Notes: generated from the sequence alone by a model not told the origin. A DNA stretch of 6,677 nucleotides from CBFCZU01 sp965602635 (GCA_965602635.1 CBFCZU010000235.1:1-6677); one strand, 5' to 3'; positions 1 to 5,708 are shown, counted from the stretch's first letter. Numbers and translations: made by a program.

Positions 1-219
1 TACGTCGCCGACGAGCTGTGCATCGAGCTGAAAAGCCTCAAGCTCTACCTCCAGGGCTACCGCAACGAGGGGCTCTTCTACGAGGACGCGATCAACCGCA
101 TCCTGGACGACCTGGCGGCCGCCTGCAAGCCGCGGCGGATGAAGGTCACAGGCCGGTTCAACCCGCGCGGAGGGATAAGCAGCGTAGTCTCAGCCGAGAC
201 GCAGAAAGCCGACCGCTGA
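1..219 (+). CDS. queF: QueF, preQ0 reductase (C-terminal fragment)
   Basis: Only the last 72 codons are present; the 5' end, including the active-site Cys region, lies outside the window. The fragment is open from base 1 in frame 1 and ends with TGA at 217-219. Residues 8-18 (IELKSLKLYLQ), then GYRNEG, a 'YEDAIN' helix and 'FNPRGGIS' at 53-60 match the conserved C-terminal half of the single-domain QueF type. QueF is a cytosolic T-fold enzyme that uses NADPH to reduce the nitrile preQ0 to the amine preQ1 in queuosine tRNA modification. The Glu in 'IELKSLK' corresponds to the family's substrate-binding Glu (family knowledge, not tested here). After RGGIS there is a short non-conserved tail (SVVSAETQKADR), whose last codons run into a repeat-rich spacer. 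The gene converges on the URO-D-family gene with 34 bp between stop codons. No other queuosine gene is visible. Confidence 0.93.
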   Translation, partial: YVADELCIELKSLKLYLQGYRNEGLFYEDAINRILDDLAAACKPRRMKVTGRFNPRGGISSVVSAETQKADR

Positions 220-260
220 GCGCTCAAAGCCGTCAGCGATCAGCTATCAGCGGTCAGCTC
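205..260. repeat. Degenerate heptamer tandem repeat in the convergent gap
   Basis: From 233 to 260 there are four successive 7-mers of the form TCAGCNN (TCAGCGA, TCAGCTA, TCAGCGG, TCAGCTC). The 7-bp phase continues to the left: AAAGCCG occurs at 205-211 and again at 226-232, exactly 21 bp (three units) apart, although the two units between them are poorly conserved. The array covers the final codons of queF and the stop codon plus final codons of the URO-D-family gene. It looks like a spreading simple repeat of the kind found scattered between genes in some bacterial genomes. The clear part is 233-260; the left part is weaker. Confidence 0.6.
211..255. terminator. Possible bidirectional terminator hairpin
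   Basis: A perfect 9-bp inverted repeat pairs GACCGCTGA (211-219) with TCAGCGGTC (247-255) around a 27-nt loop. It sits between two convergent genes: the queF stop is in the left arm and the URO-D-family stop begins in the right arm. A competing shorter hairpin pairs 214-219 with 233-238. There is no clean T-tract on either side, only short T-containing stretches (CTCTTAT on +, GGCTTTCTG on -). The pairing may also just result from the repeat units, so the terminator role is a guess from position. Confidence 0.3.
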
Positions 261-1336
261 TTATACTCCCCGAACTCTTTCGCCGCTTCGTACATGGCCA
301 GGACATTTTCGGTGGGCGTGTTCGACTGGATCATGTGTGTGGGCGCGAGTGCGTATCCGCCGCCGGGCATCATCACCTCGAGCGTCTTGCGGACGGTGGC
401 GACGACGTCGTCGGGCGAGCCGAACGCCAGCGGCCCGGCCGTCGATATGCACCCGTGGAATGCCAGCCTATCGCCGAACCGGCGCTTGAGGTAGGCCGGC
501 GACATGTCCCTCGCCTCCGGCTGGAGGGTGTCCACCACGGAAACGCCCATCTCGACGAAGTCGTCGAATGCCCAACTGCTGGAGCCGCAGGAGTGGACCA
601 TCACGGGTATTCCGCAGTCCCTGGCCAGGTCCACGAACCGCTGGTGGCGTGGGCGGATGATCCGGCGGAACATTTCCAGGCTCATCATCGGCCCGATCTG
701 CGTGCCGAGGTCCTCGCCCATCCAGAGCAGGTCGATCTTTCCCCCGCCGGCCTGGAGGGTGCGGGCGATGACCTCGTGCTGCACTTCCAGCTTGCGGTCG
801 ATGAGCCTGAGCCCGGCCGGGTCGTCCGTCGCCAGGTCCATCAGCACCTGCTGCATGGTCCGCAGCATGCCGGTCGAGTTGATGATGTCGGCCACGCCCG
901 CCCCGCCGGCGGCGACGCAGAATCGCTCGTGGCGGCCGCACGCCTCGGCCACGCGGGCGTAGTCGTAGTCGTCCGGCGAGGGCATGGGCCAGGACTCGAC
1001 CTGCTCGACGGTCGCGTCGCGCAGGGGCCAGTCGCAGTAGTCCCAGTAGCCGCCCGTCTCGTGCTCGATCCATCGTCGGTGGATGCCCCACTCGTCCACG
1101 CGCCGCCCGGGCGGCTCTTCGTGGAGCTTGGGCCCGACGTAGGAGGCCCCGACGGCGCGGAAGTCCACTCCCAGCGCCTCCAGCAGGCCCTCGCCGTCGT
1201 CGCCGCCCAGGCCGAAGTGGGCCTTGAGGCGCTCGTCGATCTCCGGGTTGGCCAGGTAGTTGAGCGGCACGCGGTCGGGCAGCCGGCGGGCGAGTGCGGT
1301 AAGGACGCGCTGCTTTGGCGTCATCGCGTCGGGCAT
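254..1336 (-). CDS. Uroporphyrinogen-decarboxylase-family (URO-D/MtaA-like) protein
   Basis: The product is 360 aa. The start is ATG at 1336 (MPDAMTPKQRVL...) because GGAGG lies 7 nt upstream; an ATG 14 codons further up (1378) would translate that ribosome-binding site and add non-conserved residues. The N-terminus has the family pattern 'TPKQRVLTAL..R.PDRVP'. Residues 244-250 (PVMVHSC) give H248-x-C250, and C296 lies in 'FHGCIST'. This His/Cys/Cys set resembles the zinc site of the MtaA/CmuA corrinoid methyltransferase branch. The C-terminal 'PGGGYALAPTHMIQ..TPTENV' segment is typical of the superfamily TIM barrel. I did not see the Arg-rich N-terminal motif of true HemE, so haem synthesis is unlikely. 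The substrate is unknown; methyl transfer is a reasonable guess, but no corrinoid protein is encoded nearby. It stands alone, convergent with queF and divergent from a small membrane-protein gene. Confidence 0.85.
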   Translation of the reverse strand: MPDAMTPKQRVLTALARRLPDRVPLNYLANPEIDERLKAHFGLGGDDGEGLLEALGVDFRAVGASYVGPKLHEEPPGRRVDEWGIHRRWIEHETGGYWDYCDWPLRDATVEQVESWPMPSPDDYDYARVAEACGRHERFCVAAGGAGVADIINSTGMLRTMQQVLMDLATDDPAGLRLIDRKLEVQHEVIARTLQAGGGKIDLLWMGEDLGTQIGPMMSLEMFRRIIRPRHQRFVDLARDCGIPVMVHSCGSSSWAFDDFVEMGVSVVDTLQPEARDMSPAYLKRRFGDRLAFHGCISTAGPLAFGSPDDVVATVRKTLEVMMPGGGYALAPTHMIQSNTPTENVLAMYEAAKEFGEYKS

Positions 1337-1343
1337 GGCATGG

Positions 1344-1348
1344 CCTCC
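1344..1348 (-). promoter_or_regulatory. Ribosome-binding site of the URO-D-family gene
   Basis: GGAGG on the minus strand lies 7 nt before the ATG at 1336. It decides the start of the URO-D-family gene in favour of 1336 over the upstream in-frame ATG at 1378. Confidence 0.75.
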
Positions 1349-1503
1349 GAATTCAACTGGTCGCGGGTAAGGATACATGCCCCACGCCGCCGGTGCCAGC
1401 GGGGCGACAATTGCCTTGAGCGGACAAGGGCGAGCAACTAGCCTTCGAGAGGCCGTCCGGGCGGCGGGCGGCGTCGCGGCGAGGAAAGTGGCTGGGCCGA
1501 TCG

Positions 1504-1890
1504 GTGGCGAGGAAGGTCAAGCGCAAGACGGGCTGGTTCTGGGCGGCGGCATTGCTCTTCGCCGCCGGCTACCTGGCGACGAGGCTGATGATGGCCTGGA
1601 GGCCGTCACAGACGCCGGCGGTGGTCACCGCCCTGCTGGTCGCCCTGACGATCCCCTTCGCCGACCGTGCGCGAAGCCTGCTGAGCGGCGCGCTCCGCGG
1701 GCTGGGGCTGGGCCTGGCCGGGACGATGGGCCTGGCAGCGGCGGTGCTCGGGCCCGGCGGGGGAATCAACCCCGTCACCACCACGATGATAGGCATCTCC
1801 GCCGCCGTCACCATGATCTGCTGCACCGTGACGGGGGGAATCTTCGCCGCGCTGGCCAAACGCAGGCGCCGCAGGAGCGGCGCCGTGTAG
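1504..1890 (+). CDS. Small integral membrane protein of unknown function
   Basis: The predicted 128-aa protein starts with GTG at 1504 and ends with TAG. It begins with a basic tail (MARKVKRK). About four hydrophobic segments follow, near residues 10-30, 37-53, 62-83 and 94-118, and it ends in an Arg-rich tail (KRRRRRSG). Together these suggest a polytopic inner-membrane protein with positively charged ends. A Gly/Pro turn (GPGGGINP) at 83-90 precedes the last segment, which carries a Cys pair (C106, C107). I do not recognise a family. Support for a real gene comes from GC-rich third codon positions and a coherent membrane topology. The start is uncertain: the nearest purine-rich stretch (GAGGAA, 1481-1486) is too far upstream to be a normal ribosome-binding site. 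The gene stands alone, divergent from the URO-D-family gene and convergent with the hydrolase, with 17 bp between stops. Confidence 0.6.
   Translation: MARKVKRKTGWFWAAALLFAAGYLATRLMMAWRPSQTPAVVTALLVALTIPFADRARSLLSGALRGLGLGLAGTMGLAAAVLGPGGGINPVTTTMIGISAAVTMICCTVTGGIFAALAKRRRRRSGAV
1865..1884. terminator. GC-rich hairpin at the hydrolase/membrane-protein convergence
   Basis: A perfect 8-bp stem pairs GGCGCCGC (1865-1872) with GCGGCGCC (1877-1884) around the 4-nt loop AGGA. It lies within the last codons of the membrane-protein gene and begins 23 bp past the hydrolase stop on the minus strand, so it could end the rnf-hydrolase transcript. No T-run follows on either strand, so a classical intrinsic terminator is not demonstrated. 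GC-rich Arg codons could produce such pairing by chance. Confidence 0.3.
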
Positions 1891-1907
1891 CCGGCGCTGA
1901 GGCCGCG

Positions 1908-2744
1908 TCACTCATCGGCCGGGGCCTCGGGCAGGTGGCGGGTGATGAACCGCTCGACGGCCCCCTCGTACTCCTGGCCGGCGCTCAGGAAGCCCTCGTT
2001 GTGCGAGCCGGTCAATTCGAGGAACTCTTTGGGCTCCCCGGCCGCCTGAAAGATCCGCCGGCCGTGCTTGAAGGGGATCATCTCGTCGTCGCGGCTGTGG
2101 ACGACCAGGACCGGACAGCCGACCTTGCCGACGTGCTCGACAGTGTTGTAGCGGAACCGCACCAGCAGCCTGGCGGGGTAGATCGGCAGCATCCGGGCGG
2201 CCATGTCAGGCACGGAGGTGAACGCCGACTCGACGATCAGCGCGGCGGGGCCCCGGTCGCGGGCGATGCGGGCGGCGACGGCCCCGCCCAGCGACCGCCC
2301 GAAGACGACGATCCGCTCGGGGGCGATCCCCCGCCCCACCAGCTCGTCCCACGCCGCCTCGGCGTCGAGGTAGGTGCCCTTCTCGCCGGGCTTGCCCTCG
2401 CTGCGCCCGTAGCCGCGGTAGTCGAAGATGAGCACGTCCAGGCCCATGCGGTTGAACTGGGCGACGGAGACCAGCCGGTGGGAGATGTTGCCGGCGTTGC
2501 CGTGGCAGAAGAGGACCGCGCCGACCGCCCGCCCGCCGGGGGCGGGGACAAACCATCCGTGCAGCTTGACGCCGTCGCCGGCGGAGAAGTGCACGTCCTC
2601 GTAGGCCAGGCCGACGTCCTCGGGTGTGCGCTCGAGCTTGCGGTGGGGGTAATAGAGGAACCGCGACTGGAAGATGAGGACTATCGCCCCCAGCCCCACG
2701 TACACCAGAGCCAGAATACGGACTATGGCCCAGAGTATTCCCAT
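1908..2744 (-). CDS. Membrane-anchored alpha/beta hydrolase (BEM46/ABHD-like)
   Basis: The product is 278 aa. Residues 1-25 form one hydrophobic segment (signal anchor), followed by 'FQSRFLYYPHRKLERTP', which is typical of the BEM46/ABHD13-17-like branch. The catalytic landmarks are visible. The oxyanion loop is HGNAGN at 81-86, the nucleophile is S151 in GRSLGG, the acid is most likely D220 in HSRDDEMIP, and the base is H248 in GSHNEGF. It is likely a serine esterase, thioesterase or lipase-like enzyme tethered to the membrane; the substrate cannot be predicted. The start is ATG 2744, where the anchor begins. An in-frame ATG at 2816 would add an Arg-rich stretch and overlap rnfB, and neither start has a strong ribosome-binding site. 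The gene follows rnfB by 59 bp on the same strand, so it is probably read from the rnf transcript, but no functional link to Rnf is known to me. Confidence 0.88.
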   Translation of the reverse strand: MGILWAIVRILALVYVGLGAIVLIFQSRFLYYPHRKLERTPEDVGLAYEDVHFSAGDGVKLHGWFVPAPGGRAVGAVLFCHGNAGNISHRLVSVAQFNRMGLDVLIFDYRGYGRSEGKPGEKGTYLDAEAAWDELVGRGIAPERIVVFGRSLGGAVAARIARDRGPAALIVESAFTSVPDMAARMLPIYPARLLVRFRYNTVEHVGKVGCPVLVVHSRDDEMIPFKHGRRIFQAAGEPKEFLELTGSHNEGFLSAGQEYEGAVERFITRHLPEAPADE

Positions 2745-2803
2745 CGCACCGCCACGCCGCTTCCTCCGGCCGGGCCTTCGCGCCGCCCCCACGGCCACGC
2801 TGC

Positions 2804-3712
2804 TCACCCGCGCCATTGGGTCTTGTCCACGGTGGTCTCGGGCTCGGCCTCGACGCGGGCTGGCAACTCCTCGGCGGCTACGGCCGCCAGGTCGGCATCC
2901 GATGGCTTGCCGACGTAGATGAGCATCTCCCGGGGGCATTTGGCCACGACGGGCGCCAGGTCGGCCTGCGGATCGTAGCGGTCGTAGTCGATCGCCGCCA
3001 GGCCGTCGGACATGCTGAACAGGTCGCTGAGCCTGGCGCAGGCGCCGCAGCCGATGCAGCCGACGGTGCAGACGCTCCGCACGACCTTGGGCGGGTCCTT
3101 GCTGGAGCAGGCGACGACGAGCACCCGCTCGGCCTTGAACGGGATCATGGAGATGATGTGCCTGGGGCAGGCCCGCTCGCATGCCCCGCATCCGACGCAC
3201 TTTTCGTAGTCCACCGTGGCCAGGCCGTCGATGATGTGGATCGCGTCGAAGTTGCACGCCTCGACGCAGTCGTCCAGGGCCAGGCAGCCGTAGGCACAGC
3301 CCTGCACGCCGGCGAGGAGATTGGCCGCCCCGCAGGTCTGCTCGCCGCGATACTCGTGTCGCCGGAGGCGCTGCTCGCCCGTGGCCGCGCAGTGAACCAC
3401 GGGGCGCCGGGGCAAGGAGGCCTCCAGCTCGATGCCCAGGATCTTGGCCACGGCCGCGGCGCAACTGGCGCCGCCCGCGGTGCATTTGTCGGGCGGGGCC
3501 TCGCCGGCGGCGACCGCTTCGGCGTACTCGTTGCAGCCGACGTACCCGCAGCCGCCGCAATTGACGCCGGGCAGGACGGCGTTGATCTGCTCGACGCGCG
3601 GATCGACCTCCACGTGGAAGGCGCGGTTCGCCCAGCCCAGCACGAAGCCCATGAACACCGCCAGGGCGAGCATCGTGCCGGCGGCCAGAAGTATGACAAT
3701 CCACATCAACAT
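2804..3712 (-). CDS. rnfB: Rnf complex subunit RnfB (ferredoxin-accepting Fe-S protein)
   Basis: The product is 302 aa. A membrane anchor at residues 4-26 is followed by the RnfB-type 4Fe-4S domain with C52, C55, C60 and C77. After C108 and C127 come ferredoxin-like sites: C139, C143, C149, C153 (CAYGC...CVEAC) and a complete C172-x2-C175-x2-C178-x3-C182-P motif. The last region, C215, C219, C222, C225, lacks the usual closing CP pair (CGACARLSDLF) but has C259-P further on. This extended form resembles RnfB of strict anaerobes rather than the shorter proteobacterial protein. RnfB takes electrons from reduced ferredoxin at the cytoplasmic face and passes them to the membrane subunits. An acidic tail (residues 280-295) ends the protein. 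The start is ATG 3712, with AGGGA 7 nt upstream overlapping the rnfA stop codon. There is an alternative ATG two codons later at 3706. The gap to rnfA is 10 bp. Confidence 0.96.
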   Translation of the reverse strand: MLMWIVILLAAGTMLALAVFMGFVLGWANRAFHVEVDPRVEQINAVLPGVNCGGCGYVGCNEYAEAVAAGEAPPDKCTAGGASCAAAVAKILGIELEASLPRRPVVHCAATGEQRLRRHEYRGEQTCGAANLLAGVQGCAYGCLALDDCVEACNFDAIHIIDGLATVDYEKCVGCGACERACPRHIISMIPFKAERVLVVACSSKDPPKVVRSVCTVGCIGCGACARLSDLFSMSDGLAAIDYDRYDPQADLAPVVAKCPREMLIYVGKPSDADLAAVAAEELPARVEAEPETTVDKTQWRG

Positions 3713-3722
3713 CTAGTCATCC

Positions 3723-4412
3723 CTATCTCAGCAGATCCGCCAGCGACTTGTCCACGCCGGTGAAGCCCATGAACGCCAGGGCGAGGATGCCGGCGACGAT
3801 GAGGGTTATGCCCGCCCCGCGGAGGGGCGCCGGCACGTCGCAGGCGTCCAGCTCCTCGCGTATTCCGGCCATGATAACGATGGCGATGGTGAACCCGACG
3901 CCGCCGAAGAACGCCAGTATGAGCGCCTTGTCCAGCCCCCACATTTCGGCGGGCCCGGCCCCGGATACGTGCTTCATGATCTCCAGGCAGGCGAACAGGA
4001 TCGCGCAGTTGGTGGTGATCAGAGGCAGGAACACGCCGAAGGACTTGTACAGCGAGGGGAAGAACTTCCGCACGTACATCTCCACGAGCTGCACCGACGA
4101 GGCGATGACGAAGATGTACACGATGTAGTTCAGGATGCTCAGGTCCACCACGGCGTCCGAGCCGGGGCTGACCAGCGACCACACCCAGGCGGTCAGCGGG
4201 GCGCCGGGGCGGAGGATGAAGTAGGTGCAGGTCCAGCTCAGCGCCGCCGCCACGGAGATGACGAAGGTCACCGCGCAGCCCATGCCGAAGGCGGTGTCCA
4301 GCCGCCGGGAGACGCCCAGGAAGGGGCAGATGCCCACGAAGTACTTCAGGACGAAGTTGTTTATCAGCGCCGCCCCAACAGCGATCAGGATGAGTTGCGC
4401 CACGTGCTCCAT
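3723..4412 (-). CDS. rnfA: Rnf complex membrane subunit RnfA
   Basis: The product is a 229-aa polytopic membrane protein. Residues 18-37 (NNFVLKYFVGICPFLGVS region) and LPLITTNCAILF at 129-140 are the two inverted-repeat signatures of the RnfA/NqrE family, with C29 and C136 as the Cys residues that share the intramembrane 2Fe-2S cluster with RnfE. The C-terminal DVPAPLRGAGITLIVAG and LAFMGFTG segments are also characteristic. The protein is longer than the roughly 190 aa usual for the family. Most of the excess is an extra stretch at about 67-92 between membrane segments 2 and 3, plus smaller additions near 146-160 and at the C-terminus. C142 is a further Cys close to C136. The start is ATG 4412, preceded by AAGGTG 4 nt upstream. 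It lies 23 bp after rnfE and 10 bp before rnfB. In the complex it moves electrons across the membrane as Na+ or H+ is pumped. Confidence 0.96.
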   Translation of the reverse strand: MEHVAQLILIAVGAALINNFVLKYFVGICPFLGVSRRLDTAFGMGCAVTFVISVAAALSWTCTYFILRPGAPLTAWVWSLVSPGSDAVVDLSILNYIVYIFVIASSVQLVEMYVRKFFPSLYKSFGVFLPLITTNCAILFACLEIMKHVSGAGPAEMWGLDKALILAFFGGVGFTIAIVIMAGIREELDACDVPAPLRGAGITLIVAGILALAFMGFTGVDKSLADLLR

Positions 4413-4435
4413 TTCTCACCTTGGCGGAGCCGGAC

Positions 4436-5080
4436 CTACTCCGCGGACCTCCCTGCCTTCGCCCGCCCGCCCAGGGCCGAGCCTATCCAGTTGGCCGCAC
4501 CCAGCAGCAGCCCGAGGGTGATGAACGCGCCCGGCGGCAGCAGCATGAGGACCCATTTGTATTGCTCGCTGCCCTGCCATATCAGGGGCAGGCCCATCCA
4601 CGTCCCGTCGCCGAGTATTTCCCTCACCGAGGCGATGGTCGCCAGCGCCAAGGCGAAGCCGATCGACTGGCCGATCGCGTCGGCCAGGGCGGCGGGCGGC
4701 GACTGCTTGGAGGCGCAGACCTCGCAGCGGCAGATGATGATGCAGTTGACGATGATCAGCGGCACGTACGGGCCCAGCACCTTGCTCATCGGCCAGGCGT
4801 AGGCCTGCAAGAAGCGGTCGGCGATGGTCACGAAGGTGGCGATGGTCAGCGTGAAGACGAGGATCCGCAGGTGCGGCTTGAGCAGGTGCCGAATCAGGCT
4901 GGTGATGAGGTTGGCGCAGATGAGCACGAACGCCACGGCCGCGGCCATGGTCATCGCCGGCTTCATCCCGCTGGTCACCGCCAGGGTCGGGCACATTCCC
5001 AGGAGCAGGCGATACACCGGGTTCTCCGGCAGGATGCCGTTGATGAACCGCTCCAGCGGCGTTGGTCCGTCGTTGGGCAT
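4436..5080 (-). CDS. rnfE: Rnf complex membrane subunit RnfE
   Basis: The product is a 214-aa polytopic membrane protein paralogous to RnfA in inverted topology. The start 'ERFINGILPENPVYRLLLGMCPTLAVT' (residues 10-36) contains C30, and VPLIIVNC at 106-113 contains C113, the two family cysteines for the shared membrane 2Fe-2S cluster. SVREILGDGTWMG (151-163) and LLPPGAFITLGLLL are further RnfE landmarks. The segment after C113 is unusual: C117, C119 and C122 occupy positions that in the familiar RnfE proteins are Gly, Ala and an aromatic residue (VVGRAEAFA type). The length is slightly below the usual value of about 230. The start is ATG 5080, preceded by AAGGAA 8 nt upstream, which is built from the last two codons of rnfG. 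The gap to rnfG is only 5 bp, so the two are probably translationally coupled. Confidence 0.96.
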   Translation of the reverse strand: MPNDGPTPLERFINGILPENPVYRLLLGMCPTLAVTSGMKPAMTMAAAVAFVLICANLITSLIRHLLKPHLRILVFTLTIATFVTIADRFLQAYAWPMSKVLGPYVPLIIVNCIIICRCEVCASKQSPPAALADAIGQSIGFALALATIASVREILGDGTWMGLPLIWQGSEQYKWVLMLLPPGAFITLGLLLGAANWIGSALGGRAKAGRSAE

Positions 5081-5085
5081 GTGGG

Positions 5086-5673
5086 CTATTCCTTGGCTCC
5101 GGCCGCCAGCTTGCCCGGCAGGCCCTTCAGGGCGGCGTTGACGATGTCGCAGACGCTTCGAGTCGAGACCGTCGCCCCGGCGATGGCCCTGATCTCGTTG
5201 GCGCCTTCCGCGGGCCTGTCCTTGGTGACCTCCAGCGGCTTGGCGGGGTCCTTCCGGGCGAACTGATCCTGGAAATCCCCGGTGATCTTGCTGCCCAGGC
5301 CGGGGGTCTCCTTCTGCTCCAGAACGTACAGGCCGGTGATGGCGTCGCCCCGGGCGCTCAGGCCGATGAGAAGCTCGATCCGGTCGGCGAAGCCCAGCCC
5401 GGAGGCGCGGACGACCCAGCCCAGGTGCGCCGCCCGCCCGTCGGGGCCCTTGCCGAAGGCCTTGAGCACCTTCCGCCCGTCGATGACGAGCTCCTCGGTC
5501 AGCTCCTTGTCGGCCCCGGCCACCAGACTGGGGATCTGGTCGTACGTCTCGTTGCGCTTGTTCTGGTCGATCCGCCCCTGCCAAGCGATATGCACCACCG
5601 CCAGGCCCGCGCCGAAGCACGTGGCCAGGATCAGCACCAGCCACGCCTGACCAATATATCCCTTGCCTGTCAT
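5086..5673 (-). CDS. rnfG: Rnf complex FMN-binding subunit RnfG
   Basis: The product is 195 aa, with one N-terminal membrane segment (about residues 10-30) and an extracytoplasmic FMN-binding domain. 'ARGDAITGLYVLEQKETPGLGSKI' (107-130) is the conserved core, and the tail has AGATVST at 165-171. By family knowledge the last Thr of the S/T-G-A-T motif, here T168, carries FMN attached through a phosphoester bond by the flavin transferase ApbE. The first motif residue is Ala165 rather than Ser/Thr, and the Asp often found three residues earlier is Arg162, so the motif is weak but recognisable. The start is the only ATG after an in-frame stop (5673), yet no ribosome-binding sequence is visible in the 35-bp AT-rich gap behind rnfD. 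The role is to relay electrons between RnfD and the membrane Fe-S core. No apbE gene is in the window. Confidence 0.94.
   Translation of the reverse strand: MTGKGYIGQAWLVLILATCFGAGLAVVHIAWQGRIDQNKRNETYDQIPSLVAGADKELTEELVIDGRKVLKAFGKGPDGRAAHLGWVVRASGLGFADRIELLIGLSARGDAITGLYVLEQKETPGLGSKITGDFQDQFARKDPAKPLEVTKDRPAEGANEIRAIAGATVSTRSVCDIVNAALKGLPGKLAAGAKE
5089..5094 (-). promoter_or_regulatory. rnfE ribosome-binding site inside rnfG
   Basis: AAGGAA on the minus strand is formed by the last two codons of rnfG (Lys-Glu), directly before its TAG stop, and lies 8 nt before the rnfE ATG. It fixes the rnfE start and implies that ribosomes finishing rnfG are next to the rnfE start. Confidence 0.7.
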
Positions 5674-5678
5674 GTGAT

Positions 5679-5693
5679 CGTTAATTCGTTAAT
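5679..5693. repeat. Two-copy CGTTAAT repeat between rnfD and rnfG
   Basis: CGTTAAT occurs at 5679-5685 and 5687-5693, separated by one T, giving an 8-bp period. The short gap is clearly AT-richer than the surrounding genes and occupies the place where the rnfG ribosome-binding site would be expected. It could be a small tandem-repeat insertion or an AT-rich unstructured leader that helps start rnfG translation. Confidence 0.5.
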
Positions 5694-5708
5694 GCGTCGG
5701 CTCGCGGG

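Noticed and set aside
335..1441. A 368-aa plus-strand open frame antisense to the URO-D-family gene
   Set aside because: Its composition is that of a mirror frame and it has no domain, while the opposite strand encodes a clear family member.
1417..1445. Possible plus-strand promoter (TTGAGC, 17 bp, TAGCCT) for the membrane-protein gene
   Set aside because: The -35-like box matches the consensus at 4 of 6 positions and the -10-like box at only 3 of 6, no better than chance in this spacer.
1377..2918. A 513-aa plus-strand open frame
   Set aside because: It is low-complexity and Gly/Ala/Arg/Asp-rich, and lies antisense to the hydrolase and overlapping the small membrane-protein gene. It is a typical shadow frame of high-GC DNA.
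1908..3704. A single 598-aa minus-strand open frame that looks like a fusion of an Arg-rich protein with the hydrolase
   Set aside because: The upstream part is an out-of-frame reading of rnfB, which has unmistakable Fe-S motifs in its own frame. The hydrolase begins at its membrane anchor near 2744.
2816..3763. A 315-aa plus-strand open frame antisense to rnfB
   Set aside because: It is a shadow of rnfB with no recognisable motif.
4436..5644. A 402-aa minus-strand extension upstream of RnfE
   Set aside because: The added N-terminal part is the out-of-frame reading of rnfG. The ATG at 5080 has a good ribosome-binding site and begins a normal RnfE.
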